Shown here piece after piece: positions 57,687-64,000 of a stretch of DNA of 64,000 nt. Below the pieces are notes generated by a model that searched no databases, was not told the origin of the DNA, and was given only the letters and a program-made list of their open reading frames with translations. Each line of letters begins with the position of its first letter. The first letter of the stretch is position 1. This DNA is from Candidula unifasciata (lineage: Eukaryota > Mollusca > Gastropoda > Stylommatophora > Geomitridae): positions 290,445-354,444 of the forward strand of contig CAJHNH020008534.1 of NCBI GenBank assembly GCA_905116865.2, in the 5' to 3' direction. A program made the translations under genes and the position numbers.

Positions 57687-58361
57687 AAAGCGTTAAAGTG
57701 TTGCTTTGCGCCAGCTGAACTAGAGAGAAACAAAGCGTTATAGTGTTACTTTGCGCCAGCTGAACTAGAGAGAAACAAAGCGTTATAGTGTTACTTTGCG
57801 CCAGCTGAACTAGAGAGAAACAAAGCGTTATAGTGTTACTTTGCGCCAGCTGAACTAGAGAGAAACAAAGCGTTATAGTGTTACTTTGCGCCAGCTGAAC
57901 TAGAGAGAAACAAAGCGTTATAGTGTTACTTTGCGCCAGCTGAACTAGAGAGAAACAAAGCGTTATAGTGTTACTTTGCGCCAGCTGAACTAGAGAGAAA
58001 CAAAGCGTTATAGTGTTACTTTGCGCCAGCTGAACTAGAGAGAAACAAAGCGTTATAGTGTTACTTTGCGCCAGCTGAACTAGAGAGAAACAAAGCGTTA
58101 TAGTGTTACTTTGCGCCAGCTGAACTAGAGAGAAACAAAGCGTTATAGTGTTACTTTGCGCCAGCTGAACTAGAGAGAAACAAAGCGTTATAGTGTTACT
58201 TTGCGCCAGCTGAACTAGAGAGAAACAAAGCGTTATAGTGTTACTTTGCGCCAGCTGAACTAGAGAGAAACAAAGCGTTATAGTGTTACTTTGCGCCACC
58301 TGAACTAGAGAGAAACAAAGCGTTATAGTGTTACTTTGCGCCAGCTGAACTAGAGAGAAAC
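57687..58361. repeat. 45 bp satellite, exactly 15 units
   Basis: 675 bp = 15 x 45. The unit starts AAAGCGTTATAGTGTTACTT and ends CTAGAGAGAAAC. Units are almost identical: the first has AAAGTGTTG instead of ATAGTGTTA, and the fourteenth has CCACC for CCAGC. The minus strand is open throughout in one frame with a 15-residue repeat (LVQLAQSNTITLCFS), giving a 276-codon frame (58428-57598) with non-repetitive ends. No signal of a real gene at either end, so I treat it as satellite DNA. Confidence 0.97.
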
Positions 58362-58989
58362 TAGAGCCATTATTGGCTGGTAAATCAGCAAAACCGCCCG
58401 TATTCAAGAACCTGGAACCAGAAGGCATCCCTGTTAAAGCAGATCAACCAATCCGAATGGCTGACTGGATGTCTGTTTGAGTGGGTAAGGGGCGTTGACC
58501 GATATATGAAAAAGAAGAAATAATCAATTCCACTGATAGCTACACCTGTACACAACTGTCCTGGCAATTCACCAGTGAGTCATCTAACCAACTATTTATG
58601 TCCGAACAACAAACGACAGCCAAACCCCGCCTCTGGACCAGTGCATCAGCAAAACAGTTAGCATGCCCTACGGGACACAGCTCATGTAGAAATTCATCAT
58701 TGAAATATTGATCTTTGGTCCGTATGTGGGAGTAACTTGACAAGCTAAATCAGTTAGTGCTCTGGACAAGTCTGCTTGGAAAAATGTTCAGGGAAAAAAA
58801 ACAAAAGGAAAAAAAACAAAACAAAACTGGGCGGGGCTGGGGTCATAATTTTCTAGAGGACTGAGGCCTTGTTTATAAGCACACCTAATTGTTATAGTGT
58901 CTGATTAACAAAAACTAATCAACATATTTAAAATAATATTCAATGCATGACATATTGCTTCAAAAGAGGACGTCTGTTGTTCATTTCAT
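58362..58989. other. Intergenic, nothing recognised
   Basis: A-rich stretches near 58795-58825. No gene. Confidence 0.5.
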
Positions 58990-60560
58990 GATCATCCTCA
59001 TTATCCGTCAAGCATACTCATAAGTGAGAATTGACAGCAACGAAAATAAACACAGCTGCTGTCCGCCATTTTGAATCGCATGGATCCGGCTTTGATTTTT
59101 TTAATCATATTCATAGAATCATTCAGAAAACATGCGTTTGTGAATTCCTGTGTCTGTAGCCATTCTAAGGTCTTCGTCACAGCTAAGGCTTTCATTGTCA
59201 AGCTGGTGGTGGTGACAGCAAAGACTCCGCTGGCTTTTAAAATAATTGTTCGTATTTTTCTAGCCGTAAACGGCCAAGCACTGCGTTTGTGACGAATTAC
59301 AGAATCGTCTGTGTATATAACAGCATTATCTTCCAATGTGTTGTCAGATATCAGTGCTGTGACCTCTGAATCAACTATTGTACGAGGTAAGTCACGACAT
59401 TTTCTGTCTAAAGCAATTATCACCTGAATTAATTGCTGATATTAAATAGGTATCCATTCCTCTCCTGGTTGAATGTCTTTGATATATTTTATACCGCTTT
59501 TATGTCTTCCTCTGCTCAGTCCAAACATGATTGGCCTCGTTAATCCCCCCCCCCTTCCCCAGTTTCGTGTGTAAAGGATGCTTACGATCTTCTGTAATTG
59601 TTTTTTTTTAAATATGCTTGTGCTCTTCGTAAACTAAGCCTCCTGATAATGATTAAGAAATCAAGCAAGAATCTAAAGGCTTTTCATGCTGTGCCATCGG
59701 TGCAGCCAAATGTAATGCTCACTGCTCCATTTTGAATTCTTTTCAAACATTTTTGTTTGTGTGAGGATTGCTATCGCATATTTCATAACAGAGAGTATTA
59801 ATCCGTGATAGACGATGATGAGGAGACGCTGCCGACAACATGTGGCGGCCATGATCCGTAATGCCGTTAAGCCCTATCTAACTTTGATGACGTTATCAAC
59901 ATGTGACTCAAACATCGATCAAACTGTATTCCTAAGTATTTCACAAGATCGGTCCTAGTAATCTCATCACCATCCCTATATATCGCAAGAGCTTGTTTAT
60001 ATATTGTGTAATTATTTAATGAGAACCAATCCGAAGTCGCCTTTGTTGTATTAATCTGTGCTCCAGCAATTTCACACCAATTTTATATACATCGTAATTC
60101 ATTTAGGAGATCATCTATTATTTTGTTTCTGTTGATACCCTGGCGATATACCAGTATGTCATCAGCATATGTTAGAGTTCTTTCTATTCCTGTCTTTTGA
60201 TTACATGTCACATTGATAGTGTAAATAATGAAGAGCTCCGAAAATAGTGGTGATCCCTATTGTATACCTTGTTGAATAGTCTTCAGCTCAGAGATCCAGG
60301 TGCCGATTTGAAGGCCACTTGTCTTTGTAACAGTGATGACGCTATCCAGTTAATAAGTGTTGGATAAATGAGTTGGTGCATGAAATGTTTGAAGGGGACC
60401 TTGTTGTATGCATCTTCTAAATCTAATTCTACGACACACATCTCTAATCTTGCATGGAAACTTTTCTACACCTCACTTGCGAAGATAGCAGCATTATTCC
60501 ACGTGTCGCTATTTTGCCTGTGTCCACCAAGAGTAGGTGGGAAGTCTATACACGGTGGAA
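58990..60560 (-). pseudogene. Group A retrotransposon, RT and RNase H
   Basis: Minus strand: TYADDILVYRQGINRNKIID (about 60180-60115) is an intact YADD palm. It is followed by CEIAGAQINTTKATSDWFSL, DLVKYLGIQFDRCL (about 59960-59910), and the linker LSLRRAQAYLKK (about 59640-59600). RNase H is in frame 59423-59001: NAVIYTDDSVIRHKRSAW (motif I, with Asp for Gly), TTTSLTMKALAVTKTLEWL and CFLNDSMNMIKKIKAGSM. The last RNase H motif is missing. Frame changes and stops occur throughout. It runs 5' to about 60560, where recognisable similarity ends. Confidence 0.83.
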
Positions 60561-61221
60561 AGCCGAGATGAGGATAGGAATGGGCTTCTGATGTCCAGAC
60601 ATTTTCGAAAGGGAACTCAAGGTTCCTTAGCGCCAGATTTTGGCGCCTAGGCTACAACTGATACTCAGCGTTTCAAGAAAGCTGTGTGTGTTATATCTAA
60701 GAGGGTGACGTTTTAGCTCAATCCCCATCGGATACTCTAATACCAGTGATAGAATTTGAAGGAATAAATTGTCTAGTTTTGTGTGTGAACTGGACGATAA
60801 GATGGCAACATATAATGAATCAGACCTAGGATGAATTTTGCACACAGTATTGACTGACTTACGGTTAGCTGTGTGCTAAAAGACCATATAGAAGTGCTAA
60901 AATCATCTGGTGACGTTAAGGAAAGCAAGTGACAATTTCAGACTCCAAAGAAAAAGAAGGATGTCAGGCATCGGATAATGCAGTTAAAGCAATTTGCTGT
61001 GGGGAAATGCCCATGTATTCCAATGGGTGTACACAGCGTTAGGAAAGCTTCCTCCACTGATGGTTGTTAGAAAAAAAAAAACATTGACCAAGGCTGGCTT
61101 CTTTTTATTTCATAAAGAATGATTACCAAATGATAAAAAAGGTTATGTTGATTCGATTTATGATGTAATTATGTATGATGTTATATAGCACTGTATACCA
61201 CAATAACAATTATCGAAGGAG
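60561..61221. other. Intergenic, nothing recognised
   Basis: No motif-bearing frame. Confidence 0.5.
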
Positions 61222-61371
61222 GTACAGTATCAGTACAAAATACAGTATCAGTACAATATACAGTATCAGTACAATATACAGTATCAGTACAATATACAGT
61301 ATCAGTACAATATACAGTATCAGTACAATATACAGTATCAGTACAATATACAGTATTAGCGCAAAACTGGT
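61222..61371. repeat. 18 bp minisatellite, about 8 copies
   Basis: The unit CAGTATCAGTACAATATA recurs nearly perfectly; the plus strand reads as a 6-residue YSISTI repeat. Confidence 0.95.
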
Positions 61372-61539
61372 CTTTCCGTATGTTTACTTCATTCGTAAGT
61401 TGACTGGTTTGCTACAGCTCTTTTATCAAACCTAACAGGCGCGGAAAACATAATTCTCTAAAAAAATTTTTTATAGGAACAAGTAAACATTTTTTTTACA
61501 TATGACACAACACAGCAATCTGCACACTAGAGATTTTAT
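61372..61539. other. Short spacer, nothing recognised
   Basis: Contains A and T runs only. Confidence 0.4.
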
Positions 61540-62003
61540 TTGATTTGATTCAAGAGCCGACACATCACAGCACTCGGGGCATTCCCATAAGCGCTCTGTC
61601 CCCATCTTCAACAGCCAGCGAAGAGTTCCGATAGTAATTGTGCCAGTAGCCTTCTGATTAAACGTCTTTCCTCTAAGCCTCGAGCGTCTGTCAGAACCTC
61701 TCATCACTTCCCGCTGCATCAATCTCACCAGACTGTGGTGATCCATCTGCTCCTCCGAACTGTACACGCTCTCCCACAAGGCACTAACCTTGTCTGCCTT
61801 ATCATGTATCAGTATTCCACCCAGTTGTGCAGAACCAGCCAGTCTGTCTGCCTGTTCATTTCCCAACTACACCGGCGGACCCGGTGAAACAACTCCAGAC
61901 AAAACTCCTCACCCGTGTCCTCCGCAGCGAAGCATGCCACTCTACACGAAGCATATCTGTTCTGAACTTCCTCTGCATGCTTTCTGAAGCAGTTACAATC
62001 ACG

Positions 62004-62047
<44 letters not shown>

Positions 62048-62220
62048 CGTGTTCTCCAGCCAGCGGAAAGCTGCAGTGACTGCCTCCACCTCCATTCTGA
62101 AGCTGGATGTTGTGGTATCATGTGCTGGGCTCTCCTGCACCAAACTTCGACCATTCACTTTTGCTAAGAAGCCCTAAGCACTTCTTTTGGACTTTTGCCT
62201 CTTGACACTGAACCGTCTGT
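61540..62220 (-). pseudogene. Group A RNase H with an internal (CA)n expansion
   Basis: Minus-strand 62158-61856 encodes NGRSLVQESPAHDTTTSSFR, MEVEAVTAAFRWLENTA, a (HT)n stretch from a (CA)n tract (62004-62047), then HIVIVTASESMQRKF and the SCFTGSAGVVGK end. 61866-61471 continues GNEQADRLAGSAQLGGILIH, KADKVSALWESVYSSEEQMD, LRGKTFNQKATGTITIGTLR and WLLKMGTERLWECPECCD. Motif I lies at about 62215-62190. The two halves are offset by one frame. Closest relative in the window: 1290-1890. Confidence 0.87.
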
Positions 62221-62673
62221 TCTGCACACGAGAGAAAAACGAATAAAACGTAAATAAAATAAACGCTTACCATGAAACCTGAACGCTGTCACAAAGACAC
62301 AGAGGTGGCGAAATAAACAGTACAGTTGTCTTTCCATCAGTTCACCCTTTAGTAAGTTTATTTATTAGACAGAAGATACTTCCCATGACAATTCAAAATT
62401 TGGAGAATGATAGCTGTAAACTCTTGGACAGTCTAACATAGTGCACACGAGCGGCTCCCATTCAACGGGTTTTCCCGTTTTGATTTGACTTTTTAAAAAA
62501 TGCTCTTCGTAATTCCGGGGAGCTGGGTTAGACCCCAGCAGCAGGCAATATTTTCGCCATGCGTTGGTTTCGACATTTGTTGCGAGAGCCGACCGTGTAG
62601 AAAGCAATGGCAAAGTACTGAACGGGCCATAAAAAAAAACACAACAGCCCAAAAAAATGGAAAGGGAGGGCTA

Positions 62674-62675
<2 letters not shown>
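62221..62675. other. Intergenic, weak SINE-like segment
   Basis: GGGTTAGACCCC near 62526 is B-box-like, but no A box was found. Otherwise nothing. Confidence 0.35.

Positions 62676-62706
<31 letters not shown>
62676..62706. repeat. Poly(G) run, 31 nt
   Basis: Uninterrupted G run adjoining a group A scrap. Confidence 0.97.
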
Positions 62707-62708
<2 letters not shown>

Positions 62709-62714
62709 TATTAT

Positions 62715-62840
62715 GCAAAGTCCTGTAACTTCTGACTTTTTTACTTGTTCCCAGCGGGCCTTGACCACATCTGCCTTGTCATGTAAGTTTACCACCAAGT
62801 GATGCAGATCTTGCCATTCTATCTGCCTTGTTTAATTGTA
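62715..62840 (-). pseudogene. Group A RNase H scrap
   Basis: The minus strand has ADRMARSASLGG in one frame and LHDKADVVKARWEQVKKSEV in another. These correspond to ADRLAGSAQLGGILIHDKAD and KVSALWESVYSSEEQ of 61540-62220. Confidence 0.65.
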
Positions 62841-63239
62841 AACATGTCCTCAAAGTGCAACAGTTAGTACTGAACTTTAGCCATCATCAGACCCCATGGT
62901 GTATCTTAACTGCACATAACATTTATTTACGATTGACAATTTTGGATAAGGAGATGTATTTGTTGCAATTGGAGATGTACCTGACGGGTTGATGATATTC
63001 AACCACTCAACAAAACCCCCCCCCCCCCCTCCCCCCCCCCCCCCAAAATGGTTTTAATTTAACGATCCTAAATTTGTATTAATCTAGATGCCAGTAATCA
63101 TCTTGCTCTTTGATTTCATGTTTAAAACACTTTTCTTTTTCCAGAAATGAATGTCTATTGTTGAGAGGGACTTTCGTGTCAGAACTTCAACATCACACTT
63201 TTTTAAAGTACTGTCTTTTTTCGGCAACTTGTCTTTTGA
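62841..63239. other. Intergenic with poly(C)
   Basis: 14 C, T, 14 C at 63016-63044. Nothing else. Confidence 0.5.
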
Positions 63240-63790
63240 CTTTAGGAATAAACTCACAGGGAGCAAGTACAGCAGGGATCTACCAGTCGTCAGTAGAAAT
63301 TATCCTCGTCGACACGCGTTTCGGCCCACGATTCCTAGACGCATTCGGAGGTGGGCCCACCGGAGTTCTTGAAGCTCAGGGTTGGTTCCCTGCTGCACGA
63401 AATTACCGGATGGTGTTTTACTTTCGGCCAGAGACAAGACGACTTGGTGGTTTGCAGAAGGTACTGTGAGATAAGAAATCGCCGCGGCAGCCTAATAAGA
63501 ACAGTCAGCGTGCCTGGACGACCGAGCGACAAGCTTATGATTGGTTTACCGGACACATGTTGGACTTTGTTAGCAGGTGGCAGAGGAACACTGGCAGACA
63601 ATTCGGACACGATGGACTTTCAAGGGGTGAGAAACCCTTTTCCACTAGACACCCGGACCAGCTCACCGAGGCCCGTCCCCTACGTTGTTGCGTTGCGTCC
63701 AAAGCCAGCTAGAGGCCCTTTCGGCTACCTCTCCCAGTTTTATGAGTGTTCGTTTCCGTTCATTACCGCGCAATCCTAGTTCTTTAACCA
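63240..63790 (-). pseudogene. GC-rich block, possibly the 3' end of a group B LINE
   Basis: 63260-63360 resembles 52500-52600 at the nucleotide level (TACAGCAGG.TCTACC, TCAGTAGAA, TCGTCGACA and GGAGGTGGGCCCACC-like blocks in order). In 52495-53234 that region is the 3' end of a minus-strand group B element. Frames of 142 codons (+, 63351-63779) and 91 codons (-, 63610-63335) overlap here; neither shows a motif I can name, so the strand is inferred from the match. Confidence 0.4.
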
Positions 63791-64000
63791 CAAGCTCTAT
63801 CTGGTTGAGGTGTGAATGATATGCACGGAGTCGCAGAAAAGAATGGCTTATTTTTTTTATTGATTTTTGTCAGTGTTATATACCTTTGTCTTATTTGTTT
63901 TGCTCACAAGCTGCAAAATTTCTGCCTTCAAATATGTGTTGTCAAAGTTGACCTTTTCCTTGACACGCCATGTCCTAATTTGTTCTTTTGTATTTGATGT
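63791..64000. other. Intergenic to window end
   Basis: AT-rich, nothing recognised. Confidence 0.45.

Noticed and set aside
57598..58428. 276-codon minus-strand frame
   Set aside because: As a gene: 15 identical 45 bp units explain the open frame, and the flanks carry no signal peptide or splice signal. Kept as satellite.
62490..62600. A third tRNA-like SINE
   Set aside because: Only a B-box-like GGGTTAGACCCC is present; no A box at the right distance and no duplication.
63351..63779. 142-codon plus-strand frame as a novel gene
   Set aside because: Overlaps DNA resembling the end of a group B LINE and has no motif; GC-rich DNA keeps frames open by chance.

Overview
This 64 kb window looks like repeat-dominated, non-coding nuclear DNA from an animal. 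The layout is typical of a large invertebrate genome, and a gastropod or other lophotrochozoan is my best guess. The guess rests on the mix of RNase H-bearing non-LTR retrotransposons, RTE-like LINE tails, tRNA-headed SINEs, Tc1, hAT and Helitron remnants, very long tetranucleotide microsatellites and many poly(G)/poly(C) runs. There is no operon structure, no rRNA and no intact single-copy host gene. The only segment with the hallmarks of a host exon is 43603-43755 on the minus strand, which has a pyrimidine tract plus AG acceptor, a GTAAGT donor and 51 open codons in phase 0-0.

Four groups of non-LTR retrotransposon make up most of the coding-like DNA. (A) I/Nimb-like elements with RT and RNase H, tailed by TAAC-type repeats in two copies: 1-1905(+), 5816-6785(-), 11400-12290(-), 18738-19400(+), 25080-25940(-), 27160-27260(+), 41620-43010(-), 51365-51908(+), 58990-60560(-), 61540-62220(-), 62715-62840(-). 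(B) Elements with an F-M-D-D type RT and an N-terminal zinc finger: 12340-13130(+), 27280-27605(-), 31000-31172(+), 44713-46300(-), 52495-57330(-, interrupted) and perhaps 63240-63790. (C) Jockey-like elements, two of them with RNase H: 22331-24720(-), 37990-39730(-), 53235-56051(+). (D) RTE/CFDP2-like and related LINE 3' halves: 6775-6940(-), 10690-11400(+), 14960-15840(-), 16860-17790(-), 20620-20880(+), 26005-26545(+), 28975-30430(-), 30590-30860(-), 31190-31435(-), 34835-35126(-), 39735-39965(-), 40020-40740(+), 46950-47735(-), 49105-49600(+). Almost all copies are 5'-truncated and broken. The best preserved are the 308-codon frame at 16860-17786 and the Jockey copy at 53235-56051.

Two clean nested insertions can be read directly. 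A 2.8 kb Jockey copy (53235-56051) sits inside a family B element with a perfect 14 bp target-site duplication. A 269 bp tRNA-derived SINE (23382-23650) sits inside a Jockey copy with a perfect 11 bp duplication. In several LINE copies of groups A, C and D the stop codon lies in, or directly against, the 3' tandem tail, so these elements have essentially no 3' UTR.

Tandem DNA is abundant: a 20 bp minisatellite (35127-36708) open in all three forward frames, a 45 bp satellite of exactly 15 units (57687-58361), a 57-62 bp array (28506-28974), an 18 bp array (61222-61371), a 27 bp array (46355-46449), a decayed array of about 145 bp period (9060-10010), (GATA)~71, about 1.3 kb of (ACAT)n, (AT)~42, and about 17 homopolymer runs of 10-38 G or C. 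I found no evidence of a new defence, metabolic or regulatory system. The noteworthy biology is in transposon structure, nesting and microsatellite formation. All family assignments are from reading translated motifs by eye, without database searches.
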